A stretch of 64,000 bases of DNA, from assembly GCA_030278955.1 (NCBI GenBank), contig JAOANR010000011.1:25982403-26046402 (forward strand). Reading direction: 5' to 3'. Below are positions 44,700 through 56,085 of this stretch, piece by piece. The notes under the pieces are model-generated. The model searched no databases, was not told the DNA's origin, and saw only the letters and a program-made list of their open reading frames with translations. The stretch comes from Hygrophila difformis. Taxonomy: Eukaryota > Streptophyta > Magnoliopsida > Lamiales > Acanthaceae. The stretch's first letter is position 1. The number at the start of each line of letters is the position of its first letter. A program made the position numbers and the translations under genes.

Positions 44700-45190
44700 A
44701 GTTCATCCACATTCCATCAGTCTTTCCTGAAATAGTAGTTCATTTGAAACAGTCCATACTCAGCGGGCAGTGAATTCAAAATAAACTGCACAAGTAAATT
44801 CTCATCCTTAGCCATGCCAAAGACTTAAGTCTTGCTGCAATATTTGTCAGTTCAATGTCGTGGTCATGCATGCTACGAGAACCATCAAACCTCATGGTGG
44901 TTAAAGTAGCCATCAATGTCAGAGCAAGAGACTTATAAGTGGATTTGGAACGTTCTTCTATTGATTTCATAAATTCCTTAGCACTTCAGTACTAGGAAGT
45001 GTAGACTTGATATTTTCTGCTACATTCATTCGCATAAACATTAAGCTCAGTTTGTTTGATCTTTTCCAAATTGCATAAGCAAGCATCACTGCTAGAGCCA
45101 GTAATAGCAGCCGGTGTTTCAGATTGAAGTGGCAATCCAAATCCAAAACACCAAGGTGAAACTGAATCTGCTCACTCCATTCCAGGTAAT
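44700..45190 (-). pseudogene. Copia gag fragment
   Basis: Minus-strand reading gives KSIEERSKSTYKSLALTLMA and RSMHDHDIELTNIAARLKSL, a pattern of the UBN2-type Ty1/Copia gag. Upstream (44990-45190) the reading is broken by stops. It belongs to a different Copia copy from that at 46152-49006, because the gag here lies on the wrong side of that pol. E2 insertion cuts it at 44695. Confidence 0.7.
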
Positions 45191-46151
45191 CCCGTTAAAC
45201 AATGGAACAGACAAAGCGTGCGACTGAAGAGAAACAGAAGTACGTACTGTAAGTAGAAGATTAGGTTGATACATTAGTGCTTAACATAATAGATTCAGAA
45301 ACAACTATAAATGTACATTGAAGTCTGATTTCGGCGATCCAACAAAGTATCATAATGAACACAATTGATGCTAAATTTGCATAATTGAAAATTAAATATA
45401 TATTAACTAGGCATGCTTGTTAGCTTTAGATATACAAGGTTCATCCAATTAAATACATCAATTAACCACAATTATGTTCTTGGTTATAAAATAATTGATA
45501 TACCTTTGGTTATTAATAAGGGCCTTGGTGATAGGTTTTTTCCGTCGCTGACCCAGTTTTTCTTGTTGTGCCCTTCCCGGGCTATTCTTACTCGGTAGAG
45601 TGTACTAACACCTTGTGTTATATGTCTTATAGCTCTTCTTGAGTACGGGGCAAGGCTTCATGATTGATGTTAGAGTATGTAGACTAGGTTGCATTTATCT
45701 ATGTATTAGCAGTTGTTATATTATACATGCTATTTTTTTTAGTGTTACCCTATTTATCTAGTATAAAGTCGGTGTGCCATTTAGGATGATTGATTTATTA
45801 TTTTGGTACTCGATACTCTCCAAGATGGCCCGAATGCCTTAGTAGTGTTTGTGCGGGGGGCTAGTTATAAACTGTGTATGGATAATTCTAGGGTTTGTAT
45901 CTATAGCAAATATTTTGAGTTCCATAGTAATAGTATCCAAAGTACAACTTACCACACCTAATGCAACCCGTGGTTGATCTCTCATATTGGGCCACTTTGC
46001 CTTTTCATTACTCTAATGAGGCGAGGCGCTTAGAAGTCTTTTGGTTATCCTCAAAGGCTTACCTATCATTGGCCGCAATGGTTTGTTTGGAAGCCGCAAC
46101 AGTCCTCTCTATCACTCTCGTGCATTATAATGAAGTATTTATTTTACCCCC
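45191..46151. other. No gene recognised
   Basis: AT-rich sequence with short ORFs only. 'gtgcccttcccgggctattcttactcggtag' (45575-45600) and a T8 run near 45733 are unremarkable. No similarity to other parts of the window was noticed. Confidence 0.5.
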
Positions 46152-46273
46152 GTTAGAATATTGAAATAATACCAAAATCAATTACAAAGTGTATAAGAGT
46201 ACATCTTTATAGTTACACATGGTTGGGCCTAATAGAAAAACTATACAACAAACATATATAATAATATTTAACA
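46152..46273 (-). mobile_element. Probable short Copia 3' LTR
   Basis: Starts TGTTAAATATTATT (minus, 46273) right after a G14 polypurine tract (46274-46287 as C14 on plus) and may end AATATTCTAACG near 46152. The end lacks a clean CA, so the boundary is uncertain. Confidence 0.45.
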
Positions 46274-46287
46274 CCCCCCCCCCCCCC

Positions 46288-47376
46288 AAACTCAAGGTGG
46301 GAGTGTGGACACCAACTTGAGTTTGTCCAAAATAGGCGGAAGCGACCAGGAAAAGTGACTTTGTGAAGATGTCGGCGGTTTGATCAGCAGTAGGAATGTA
46401 GTGTAAGAGTACAGTGCCCCAAGCAACATGTTGACGCACTACATGACAATCAACCTCAATATGTTTCGTGCGCTCATGAAACACATCATTATGAGCTATC
46501 TGTATAGCACTCTGACTGTCACAATAAAGAGAAGTGGAGGGTGGTTGTGGTGCACCCAGATCAGCAAGTAAACAGCGTAACCATAAGAGCTCGGCAGTGG
46601 AGTTAGCAAGGGCACGGTACTCAGACTCAGCACTAGAATGGGAAACCAATGTTTGTTTCTTGCTACTCCAAGAAACAAGAGAATCACCCAAAAAGAAGCA
46701 ATAGCTGATGGTGGAGCGATGATCGGTAGGATCACCAGCCCAATCAGCATCGGAGTAGCCAGTAAGAATTAAGGAAGACTGAGCTGAAAAGTGTAAACCA
46801 TGTAGAAGTGTGCCCTTAACAAATCATAGAATATGCAACACAGCAGAATAATGAACAGTCCAAACGACAGCCATGAATTGACTAACAATATGAACTGCAT
46901 GAGCGATGTCAGGCTGACTAACAGTCAAATAAAATCAAATTCCCAATAAATTGTCGATACAAAGTCGGATCCTCTAGTAAAGTAATATCAAGAGGGGTAA
47001 GATGACAATCAGAATCAAGAGGGGTGGAAGTCGTCTTACAATCAGTGAGACCAGCACGAGCTAGAAGATCTGATGCATACTTAGCCTGAGACATAAAATA
47101 TCCATCAGGCGAGTCAGAGATCTCAAGGCCTAAGAAATATCGAAGACAACCAATGCTCTTCATCGCAAAGTGTTGATGAAGATAATGCTGAAGATCAGAG
47201 ATACCCAATGAATCATCACCGGTAATGATCATGTCATCAATATACAATAGCAGAATAATGGTCCCAGAAGAAGAACGACAAACAAAGAGAGCATGATCAT
47301 GACTGCTATAAGTAAAACCATACGCTAATAAAGTCGAATTGAACTTCTGATACCAAGCCCGAGGGGCTTGCTTCAA
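46288..47376 (-). pseudogene. Copia RT and RNase H
   Basis: RT C-terminal part: [35 protein letters not shown] (catalytic YIDD) and YFLGLEISDSPDG. After a gap comes RNase H: WSSKKQTLVSHSSAESEYRA, CDSQSAIQIAHNDVFHERTK and TADQTADIFTKSL. Frames differ on the two sides of about 46690-46920. Confidence 0.85.
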
Positions 47377-47450
47377 ACCATAAAGAGCTCGACAAACTCA
47401 CAAACCTTGCCAGATGAATCAAAACCAGGAGGAGGGTCATATAAACGTCC

Positions 47451-47723
47451 TCAGACAAATCCCCATGCAAGAATGCATTCTTCATATCTAATTGTTGAAG
47501 AGACCAGCGACGAACAGCAGCAAGAGCCAGTAAACTCGGACAAAAGTAAGATAAGCAACTGGTGCAAAAGTCTCCTCATAGTATAGCCCTTTGCAACCAA
47601 ACGAGCCTTATATCGCTCAATGGATCCATCAGAATTAGTCTTAATCTTATAGACCCATCTACAACTAATGGCTTTTTTACCAGGAGGTAAGTCCATCAAA
47701 TCCCAAGTATGTGTATTGGCCAA
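47451..47723 (-). pseudogene. Copia RT N-terminal part
   Basis: ANTHTWDLMDLPPGKKAISC and WVYKIKTNSDGSIERYKARL are the conserved RT entry segment. After VAKGYT a deletion and shifts break the frame before the YIDD part. Confidence 0.8.
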
Positions 47724-48210
47724 AGCCTACAACTTCTCTGACATAGCTTGCTGCCACAAGGGATCAGTATGGGCCTCACGAAATGACCTAGGCTCATGAT
47801 GAGATAAAAAAGCATAGTAACAATGATAATCACGAAGATGAGCATGAGGATGACTTACACGAGTGGAACGACGAGGGGCGGCAGAAGACACGGGAAGTGG
47901 CGCATGCTCAGGAGGCGCAGGCGGGTCTCTTGCATCAGGAGGTGGATCATCAGGCGGGTCTCAGCTATTGTATTGTAGGTGGATCATCTGCAGCAGGGAA
48001 AGGTATGGTAGGTGGATCATCTGCAGCTGAGGAAGGTATGGCAGGAGGATCTGGGAAGAGAAAAGAATAATGAAGCATGACGGAAATAGAAGAAGGGACA
48101 TGAAACTGGACATAGAAGAGAACATTTTGGTTTCCCAAAATGTAACAAAATGAGAAATACAAAGACGGCAAGAAATAGGATCCCAACACCGGTAACCCTT
48201 ATGCTCTACC

Positions 48211-49006
48211 CTATAACCCAAGAGACAAAAACAGACGAGCATGAGGTTCTAACTTATTCCGCTCATGAGGAGGAAGAAGGACAAAACTGACACAACCAAA
48301 TGGTGGAAGCAATGAATAATCAGGAGGCGTACCATACAGGATTTCAAAAGGACTGACTCGAGGATGGACGGATGTGGGAAGCCGGATGATGGTATAGACA
48401 GCAGTAAGGGCAGCCTCCCCCCAAAAACGATCAGGACAAGCAACAGATAAAAGGAGAGCACGGACAGTGTCTAAAATATGGCGATGCTTGCATTCCGCCC
48501 TACCATTTTGCTGAGATATATAGGGACAGGAGCGCTGAACGACAGTACCCTGCTCAGAGAGGAAACAGAGAAAAGAGGAATCATGATATTCAAGGGCATT
48601 ATCAGTACGTAAAGTGCGTATAAGACAGGAGAGTTGTGTACGAATCATGGTGGCAAATTGGGCATACACAGTAGGTAATTCAAAACGACTCTTTAAGAAA
48701 TATATCCAAGTATAACGGGAAAAATCATCAATAAATAGAACAAAATAATGACAACCAACATAGATGCAGAAGGAGATGGACCCCAAATATCAGAATGCAC
48801 TAAATCAAATGGTTTATCAGCAGTACATCGATTTTGGGAAAATGAAAGAGTAAGATGTTTGCCAAGGTTACAATGTAAACACTTAAATGACTCAAAATGA
48901 TCGGGACCTAGGAGACCTTGACTATGTAAAAACTGAATTTTATTGGAAGATGCATGACCAAGGCGAAGATGCCACTGAAGACTGGGAGACAGGGATGTAG
49001 TAGCGG
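48211..49006 (-). pseudogene. Copia gag-pre-integrase and integrase
   Basis: Gag-pre-integrase zinc region: LQWHLRLGHASSNKIQFLHS and FKCLHCNLGKH (HHCC pattern). Integrase core: FVLFIDDFSRYTWIYFLKSR, TLRTDNALEY (second Asp) and QQNGRAECKHRHILD (Glu), with PFEILYGTPPDYS. The junction between the two is frameshifted near 48780. Between 47724 and 48210 only a Pro/Asp-rich linker with small tandem repeats (GGTGGATCATC type, 47940-48040) is seen. Confidence 0.82.
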
Positions 49007-49127
49007 GGGCGTCCTGCACACCTTGGGGTTGTTCCTCTACAGGTTGAGCCGGTTCCGTGACATTTGGAGGTGTTTTAGTAGTGGTTTGGGGAGCGGTTTG
49101 AGTTCTTCCTCTTCCTCTGGGTGTCAT
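49007..49127 (-). pseudogene. Chromovirus gag start (truncated copy)
   Basis: Encodes the N-terminus PRGRGRTQTAPQ and PAQPVEEQPQGVQDA, then stops at the Copia junction. Unlike the copy at 57109, the frame here is not disrupted (TTTT rather than TTTTT near 49073). Confidence 0.75.
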
Positions 49128-49476
49128 TCTGGTACAAATAGGGTGGATTAGGACTTGTGAAATTAGCATATAGTCTAAACAATTTCTATAAATGTGTATG
49201 TGTTTTGTCATTTCGCACGTGGTGCTCGATCGAACTAAGAAGCGTCGTACGCTTCTGGGTTTTACTTTATTTTATTTTATTTTATTTCGATTTTTTCTTT
49301 TTTTTTTGTCGGACAGATCTATCCAGATTTTATTATTATTATTTATTATTTTTTTTGATTTATTAAAAATAAATCGGGCATTTTATTCTCTTAAACGAAA
49401 TTTTAGTACAAGCGGGAAGGTATACAAAAGTAGAAATATTTTCCTAGCAAAATAGTATCTACTATAAATAGAGTCC

Positions 49477-49812
49477 CTAGCGCCTCAAGACGTCCTCCGG
49501 TGGGGTAGCGGGATCCTCCTCCGGGTCTTCCTCCTCCGAACTTGGCGGCAGTAGATCATCAAAGATGGTGTTCAAGTCTTGTCCATGAGCATCGATGTGT
49601 TCCTTCAGGATTAGGTTTTGCGTAGTCAGGGTTTGGACTTGGCGTTCGAGTTGGTTTATGCGGTGGTGATCCGCCTCTCTCAAGTTGCCCATATGGTGCA
49701 GATTTGCCTCCAATTGAGCCATACGATGTTTCATTTGTTCTATGGTTTGTTGGGAGTCAAAGTGAGCGTTCATCATTTTGATCATCAAGTTCATCATACC
49801 TTGACTAGCCAT
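49477..49812 (-). CDS. Small leader ORF upstream of chromovirus gag (copy 1)
   Basis: 111 residues, starting MASQGMMNLMIKMMNAH. It has heptad-like residues over about 15-85 (MKHRMAQLEANLHHMGNLRE, INQLERQVQTLTTQN), consistent with a coiled coil, and a strongly acidic C-terminus (SSEEEDPEEDP). It lies between the PBS and gag. The only difference noticed from copy 2 is Ala17 versus Thr17. It is not a recognised family; function unknown. Confidence 0.6.
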   Translation of the reverse strand: MASQGMMNLMIKMMNAHFDSQQTIEQMKHRMAQLEANLHHMGNLREADHHRINQLERQVQTLTTQNLILKEHIDAHGQDLNTIFDDLLPPSSEEEDPEEDPATPPEDVLRR

Positions 49813-50138
49813 CTAGCGCAAGCAAAAGATCTAGGTTAATTTTCGCCAAGATTCTAGGTTAAACTTCGCCAAGATTCTAAGTTAAAATTCGCCAAGATTC
49901 TAAGTTGAAATTCGCCAAAATTCTAAGTTCTTTACATAAAGGAGATGCAATATGCAAATGCAAATGATGATTTTCCCCCCAAAAATAATTTATGCACTAT
50001 ATATATATATTTTTCCCTAGGTTTTAACATAAAATTTTTCCATGGGAATAATACTTTAAAATTTAAAATAAATGTCAAAATATTAATAGTAGTTTAAAAA
50101 TAATAATGGTTTAAAAATAATAGTTTAAAAATAGCCGG

Positions 50139-50150
50139 GCTCTGATACCA
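50139..50150 (-). promoter_or_regulatory. Chromovirus PBS (initiator tRNA-Met), truncated copy
   Basis: TGGTATCAGAGC on the minus strand, directly inside the LTR edge at 50154. Confidence 0.88.
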
Positions 50151-50153
50151 ACT

Positions 50154-52737
50154 TGTAACACCCCGGTTTTTGGTCACCCAGGTCGGGATGTCACCGCCAC
50201 ACCTCCCTAGTAAGACACGGTTTCTCCGGCTTACTAAAGAGATGCAAGGCTAGGTATTTCAGTATTTAAAAATATTTAAAACATTTGCAAACAGACCATA
50301 CCATATAGTCTCGAAAATAATAATATCATAATGCAGCGAAAATAATATTTAAGTATAATATTGCAGCGGAAATGTAAATAAGACCGACATGGTCAAAACA
50401 CGGGTTAAACAGGCCCGTTTATTCTATAGTCTAATGCAAGAATTTAAAGATAAAGTTTCGCAAAATATAATTCCCCCATGCATGAACGTGCTCATGATTG
50501 TTCCACATACTCTGTAAGGAAAAAGGAAAAATAAACGGTTTGGTCAGCACAACTTGCTGAGTAAGTTAACACATGCATGATCGTAGCGTTTAAAAGCCAT
50601 TAATTTAATATTTACATAAAAGCATGATAATAAGCCATAAATAATTCAACTTAATTATATAACCAATTTGCATAACATTTCATGGCATTAGTCAACAATA
50701 CGTTTAGCACAATTTAAAATGAAAGCCATAATTAATTTAAACAAAGCATTTAATAATTTAAACGATAACTATAAATAATCCAATTTAATTTAGGTTCCCC
50801 ATTACATCCCCGATTTATTAATTTCAAGTGTTTCACGATTTCATCGCGATCTCAACAAGTTTAGCCGGAAACCAGCGGCCGCAGCCGTATCTGCCATACC
50901 CAGTACCACTCCGGAGCCTCGGGAAACCCATATGGATATTCACGAGAGTGTAGGCCATATATCTCATGCCGTTTTGGCAATATCATATCTCAATTTTCAC
51001 GCGGGGTCACCATCGTCCATAAAGGCACGAAGTGAAGCAGTTAGGGGGCACCCTGCAGAGCACTCACCCCTAATTTTAATTTATCAAGTTTGTAAGGGGA
51101 TTTATTTCAAAAATTCTGGTTTCACTAAATTTATTAAGAAAAGATTTCGAGTTGTTTCAACCCTAAAGGCTAATTCCATCGTTTCAACAAGATTTCAAGA
51201 TTTGACTCCGGTAAACCGCTGTTTACTCTAAAATTAATTTAAAATCAGATTTAAGTTCAAAAATTCTGAAAATTTACCAATGACTCGGAAACATCGAGAT
51301 GAACAATTTTCGTGTTTTAATGTTTTCAATCCGAGATACTGAAACATGTCAAAAACACTAATTTTCGTCATATCATTAATCTGTCCGAATTTCGTGTACA
51401 GCAGTTCAAGATTATCAAGATCTACCATAGCAAATCAACTCCAAACTTAAAGATATTTTACAGAGACCTTTTAAAGACATTTCTCTACAACTTTCATGTT
51501 CAGCTAAAGATCTAAATCGGCCTAGAACCCTAGTCAAGAACGTCATCAAGTTCAGACCTACGTTCTGTCAAGAATTTCAAGATTCAAATCTTAGCAGTTC
51601 GGTTTCGGGTGGATTTCACATAACAAATCATCATGACAAATTCTGAAAATTTTACAGGAGATAGATCAAAGCCTTAGAAACGTTTTTCATTTTTAAGTTT
51701 TCTCGTTTGAAGACTTTTAAGGGTTCGGAAAAATTAGACAAAATTGCTGCGCCGGTAGAAATCACATGTTGACAGATTTTTGAAAGTTTTGATTAAGCTT
51801 TTAGGTTTACGTGTTTTAATTACTCCCAAAACCATGTAAGTGTCAACTTACAGATTCCTAGTCATCCGGGAATGTCGATTTCGGAGGCGTGGCTTCCAGT
51901 CCACCGTTTATCCTCTCCGTTCGTCGGTTCTTCATTCTAGATCCGATTCGGGGTGTAGAGAAGAAAAGAAGAGAGTTAGGGTTTCGTTTCTGAATTAAAA
52001 ACCAGATGGATGAATGAATCAGACTTACCACGACGTTGGAAGACTTCCGAATTCATCCAAACAGTCTCCAGCTTGGTTTTGGTGCCTCCGATGACTTCCG
52101 GATCTAGGGTTTTGTGTATAGAGAGTATCGTAGGGTTTTGAAAAGTGTTCGGGGCTTCCAAGAGGTGTTATTTATATATATAGGCACGACCTAGGGACGT
52201 CCAAGGTCGACCTTGGGGAGTCTTGAGCCAAAAGGTGTTCAACCGAAGTCGGAAAATCCGGATTCGGGCGAGTGAATCTCGCAACCGGCGAATCTGTCGC
52301 GTGGCGCGGTCATGGCGCGCCGTTTCCCCCTTCACCGCGCGGCCCTCGCCTGGACTTCGGTCTGGGCGGGTCGTGCGATCCGTCGTGCCTTTCCTCCTCT
52401 CTTTCAGACTTCTATCCCTCTATGCTCCCGGATTCCGATTTCCGGGCCATCCTCGGGTTCCTATTCCGTATCGTCATTTCCCTCGGATCTAAATTTATAT
52501 TTGGACTCGAGTTTTCGAGCCCATTGGTGTCGGGTACACGTGTAACAATTTATTTATCTTTAATTAATTCTTTTTATTTAATTAAATTCCTTTAATTCTT
52601 TTTTAAGTTAAATTTCATTTCTCATTTCCTTATCTTTATTTATTTATTTGCTGAATTTATTTGTTTATTATATTTATTTTATTTATTGTTTATTTATTTA
52701 ATTATTGTTTTATGTTGCAAAATTCTCGGGTATTACA
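50154..52737 (-). mobile_element. Complete chromovirus LTR shared by tandem copies
   Basis: 2,584 bp, TGTAATACCC at 52737 and GGTGTTACA at 50154 on the minus strand. It is related to but distinct from the 23482 LTR and lacks the T-arm hairpin array. 'tatttatatatatagg' near 52169-52184 could be its TATA region on the minus strand. ORFs across its GC-rich 52300-52450 are not credible. Confidence 0.9.
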
Positions 52738-52979
52738 GTCTACCCTCCTCAAGAATCAACTTCGTCCTCGAAGTTGTGTTTCGACTTTTCTCGTGCTAAG
52801 GTCTTTTGTTTGTTTATTATTTTGTGACTGAACTTAGAATTAAAACTTCTAAGCTGCCTACGTACCCTGTGAAGGGATCAAGCCATAACGTAGTTCAAAA
52901 CAATGTGAATTTGTTTGTTTGTTTACAAAAATGCACGAAAAATACATGGTTAGACATCCTCTCCCCCTTAAGATTGCAG
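52738..52979 (-). mobile_element. Chromovirus 3' tract and polypurine tract
   Basis: On the minus strand GAGGAGGGTAGAC precedes the LTR start. The 'cttcgaggacgaagttgattctt' stretch (52750-52775 region) matches the gag-only element. Non-coding. Confidence 0.8.
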
Positions 52980-54008
52980 TTATGTCCCCATAACTGTGTC
53001 GGTGTCGGTTTGGAACAGTGTCGGATAGCGTTCTCTCATGTCGGATTCTACCTCCCAAGTTGCCGTCTCACTTTCGTGGTTTGACGAAAGAACCTTGATC
53101 ATTTTGACGGTTTTGTTCCTCGTTACTCGCTCCTTAGTGTCCAGAATTCGCACTGGGACTTCTTCATAAGTCAGATCCTCATCGAGTTCGATTACTTCTG
53201 GTTGAAGTACATGTGTCGGGTCCGGCACATACTTCTTTAGTTGTGAGACATGGAAAACATTATGAACTCGATCTAATTGTGGCGGTAAAGCCAGTCGGTA
53301 AGCCAAATTTCCGACTCGTTCTAGAATTTCGTAAGGTCCTATATATCGAGGACTCAACTTTCCTCGTTTGCCAAAGCGGATCACCCCCTTCATGGGTGAT
53401 ATCTTTAGCATGACCCTATCTCCCACTTGAAATTCTAGGTCTCGTCGTCTCACGTCAGCGTAACTCTTCTGACGGTCTTGAGCGGCTCTCATTTTTCCTT
53501 GAATCACTTTGATTTGTTGAGCCATGTCTTCGATAAGTTGTGGTCCCACTACCACCGACTTATTGTTTTCTTCCCAGCTCAACGGGCTTCGGCACCTTCG
53601 TCCATACAACGCCTCGAATGGTGCCATGCCAATGCTAGCATGGTAGCTATTATTATAAGAAAATTCGATTAAGGGTAAATGGGATTCCCAATTTCCCTTA
53701 AATTCCAACATGCATGCTCTCAGCATGTCTTCTAGTGTTTGTATTGTACTCTCGGTTTGACCATTTGTCATTGGGTGGAATGCGGTGCTCATTTTGATTT
53801 GAGTACCGAGAACTTTTTTTAACTCCGTCCAAAAGTGAGAGACAAATCTACTGTCTCTATCAGAAATGATGTCATGTGGTACTCCATGTCGTCGTACCAC
53901 ATTATCAACGTAGGCTCGGGCCAATTGGTCCATAGTCCACGTGTCCTTCATCGGGATAAATATGGCTGTCTTCGTTAGCCTATCCACAATCACCCAAATC
54001 TTGTTCAT
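52980..54008 (-). CDS. Chromovirus integrase core and chromodomain, partial
   Basis: 342 codons. The first Asp region (MDFVS) lies upstream behind stops. Here are IWVIVDRLTKTAIFIP, the second Asp in DIISDRDSRFVSHFW and the Glu in MTNGQTESTIQTLEDMLRA. The C-terminal GPYEILERVGNLAYRLALPP and HNVFHVSQLKKYVPDP follow. The end holds a chromodomain-like segment (VPVRILDTKERVTRNKTV, ATWEVESDMRERYPTLF). Chromodomains direct insertion to particular chromatin. The ATG at 54008 is internal. Confidence 0.87.
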   Translation of the reverse strand: MNKIWVIVDRLTKTAIFIPMKDTWTMDQLARAYVDNVVRRHGVPHDIISDRDSRFVSHFWTELKKVLGTQIKMSTAFHPMTNGQTESTIQTLEDMLRACMLEFKGNWESHLPLIEFSYNNSYHASIGMAPFEALYGRRCRSPLSWEENNKSVVVGPQLIEDMAQQIKVIQGKMRAAQDRQKSYADVRRRDLEFQVGDRVMLKISPMKGVIRFGKRGKLSPRYIGPYEILERVGNLAYRLALPPQLDRVHNVFHVSQLKKYVPDPTHVLQPEVIELDEDLTYEEVPVRILDTKERVTRNKTVKMIKVLSSNHESETATWEVESDMRERYPTLFQTDTDTVMGT

Positions 54009-55068
54009 GCCTTTAGGTGATCAGGGTAATCACGAGACAAAATCCATTGAGATGCTATCCCACTTCCAACTTGGAATCTCTAGTGGTTGCATCAGTCCTA
54101 AGGGTTTATGTCGCACTGCCTTAACCTTTTGGCAAGTGAGACACTTCGCCACGAAGTCTGCCACTTCCTTCTTCATTCCCGGCCACCAATAGGTCTTCTT
54201 TAGATCTTTGTAAAGCTTGTCGCCTCCGCGATGTACTGAATATGGCGTGTTGTGCCCTTCCTCCATCAACCTTCGCTTCAACTCGGCACATTTATGGGCA
54301 CACACCATCTCCCTTTGAAGCGAATGCTTCCATCCTCGTGGACAGCAAATCCTATTGCCTTTCCCTCGACAATATACCCCTTTATCTTTTCCAATTTTGC
54401 GTCGCCCGGTTGGGCGAGCCTAATCTCGTCAATATTGGGGTTTCTACGACCATTGCGTTGATCGTTTCACTCACTGTGCCAGGATGCACAAGTTCCACGT
54501 CCAATCGCGCTAAATCCATGTACAATGCCGGCGGAATTACCAACGAGTTTGTCACGTGTTGGGTTTTCCGACTTAGGGCATCGGCTACCACATTCGCCTT
54601 CCCCTCGTGGTAGGCTATCTCCAAATCGTAGTCCTTAATAAGTTCCAACCACCTTCGCTGTCTCAAATTCAACTCCTTCTGAGTGAATATATACTTCAAG
54701 CTCTTGTGGTCGGTGAACATTTGACACTTCCGCCCATAAAGATAATGTCTCCATATCTTTAGAGCGAAAACGACCGCTGCCAACTCCAGGTCGTGTGTCG
54801 GATAATTCTCCTCGTGAGGTTTTAGTTGGCGTGATGCATACGCTACGACTCTCGAGTCTTGCATCAAGACACAACCTAAACCTTCCTTCGAAGCATCGCT
54901 ATAAACTTCGAAGTCACAATTCTCTGATGGTAGTGTCAATACGGGTGTGGTTGTGAGTCGTTTCTTCAGTTTTTGAAACGCTGTCTCACAAGCCTCTGTC
55001 CACACGTATTTTACTCCCTTCTTCAGTAGCTGGCTCAAAGGTCGTGCAATTTTCGAAAAATCCTTCAC
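54009..55068 (-). pseudogene. Chromovirus RNase H and integrase zinc domain
   Basis: RNase [59 protein letters not shown] and ADALSRK. A frameshift near 54385 follows, then the zinc domain VHRGGDKLYKDLKKTYWWPG and CLTCQKVKA. After MDFVS, two TGA codons (near 54015-54029) stand where CGA Arg codons would be expected, consistent with C-to-T change at methylated CpG. Confidence 0.82.
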
Positions 55069-55134
55069 GAACCGTCTATAATACCCGGCTAATCCAAGGA
55101 AACTCCTTATCTCAGTTTGTCTCTTCGGAGTTGC

Positions 55135-56070
55135 CTATTCAGTTACGGCAGAGACTTTTGCCGGATCCACTGAAACTCCATCAGCGGATACTATATGTCC
55201 TAGAAATGCTACCTCCTTCAACCAAAAATCGCATTTGGACGATTTGCCGTATAGCTGATTCTTTCGCAAGGTCCCTAACACTTGGTGCAAGTGCTGGGCA
55301 TGCTCCTCCTCGCTTTTCGAGTAGATTAGGATGTCATCAATGAATACCACTACACACTGATCTAACAGCTCTCGGAATACATTGTTCATGAGGTTCATGA
55401 ACATTGCTGGAGCATTTGTTAACCCAAAGGATAACACTGTGAACTCGTAGTGGCCATATCGAGTTCGAAATGCCGTCTTCGGAATGTCTTTCTCGGCAAT
55501 CCTCAACTGGTGATACCCAGATCGTAAGTCGATCTTCGAGAATACTGAAGCTCCCTTCAGTTGATCAAATAGATCCTCAATTCTCGGCAGTGGGTATTTA
55601 TTCTTGATAGTCACTTGGTTCAACCCTCGATAGTCTATGCAAAGACGTAATCCTCCGTCTTTCTTCTTAACAAATAAAACCGGTGCTCCCCAGGGGGAAG
55701 TACTCGGCCTTATGTACCCTTTTCCTAACAGCTCCTCGAGTTGGTCCTTTAACTCCTTCATTTCCAATGGCGCCATCCGGTACGGAGCTTTTGAGACAGG
55801 CTCTGTGCCCGGGATGAGATCTATAGTGAACTCAAGATCTCTCTCAGGTGGCATTCCCGGGATGTCTTCAGGAAACACATCCGGGTATTCTCTTACCACT
55901 GGTATGCTGTCAACCTTGTTCTCTTCCGCCTCAAGGTTGTGCACATAGCACGCATATAGCTCATACCCCTTACGCAACAAGTTACTTAGTTTAAGTGCAC
56001 TAACGATTTTGTTGCTCTTCTTAGGGGGCTGAGAGTAAAAGATAACTCTCTTTCCCCTACTTTTTGACAA
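55135..56070 (-). CDS. Chromovirus reverse transcriptase, partial
   Basis: 311 codons. It includes [87 protein letters not shown] and [16 protein letters not shown]. The catalytic motif is [14 protein letters not shown]. It ends at a stop at 55135 just before the FLGYYRRF connection. The ATG at 56070 is internal. All catalytic residues are present. Confidence 0.87.
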   Translation of the reverse strand: MSKSRGKRVIFYSQPPKKSNKIVSALKLSNLLRKGYELYACYVHNLEAEENKVDSIPVVREYPDVFPEDIPGMPPERDLEFTIDLIPGTEPVSKAPYRMAPLEMKELKDQLEELLGKGYIRPSTSPWGAPVLFVKKKDGGLRLCIDYRGLNQVTIKNKYPLPRIEDLFDQLKGASVFSKIDLRSGYHQLRIAEKDIPKTAFRTRYGHYEFTVLSFGLTNAPAMFMNLMNNVFRELLDQCVVVFIDDILIYSKSEEEHAQHLHQVLGTLRKNQLYGKSSKCDFWLKEVAFLGHIVSADGVSVDPAKVSAVTE

Positions 56071-56085
56071 AGTGATCTTTTGCTT

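Larger units (their letters stand above)
46152..49006 (-). mobile_element. Decayed Ty1/Copia element (3' part)
   Basis: Minus-strand order: gag-pre-integrase, integrase, RT, RNase H, G-rich polypurine tract, short LTR. Frames are broken repeatedly. The 5' part is missing; at 49006/49007 it abuts a chromovirus gag start. A direct choice of Copia sub-lineage is not supported. Confidence 0.8.

Noticed and set aside
45961..46164. 67-codon ORF with a plausible hydrophobic stretch
   Set aside because: No motif, no promoter, no homologue in the window; too short to support.
52223..52595. ORFs in the GC-rich part of the 50154-52737 LTR
   Set aside because: Same situation; the corresponding region in the 23482 LTR does not keep the same protein.
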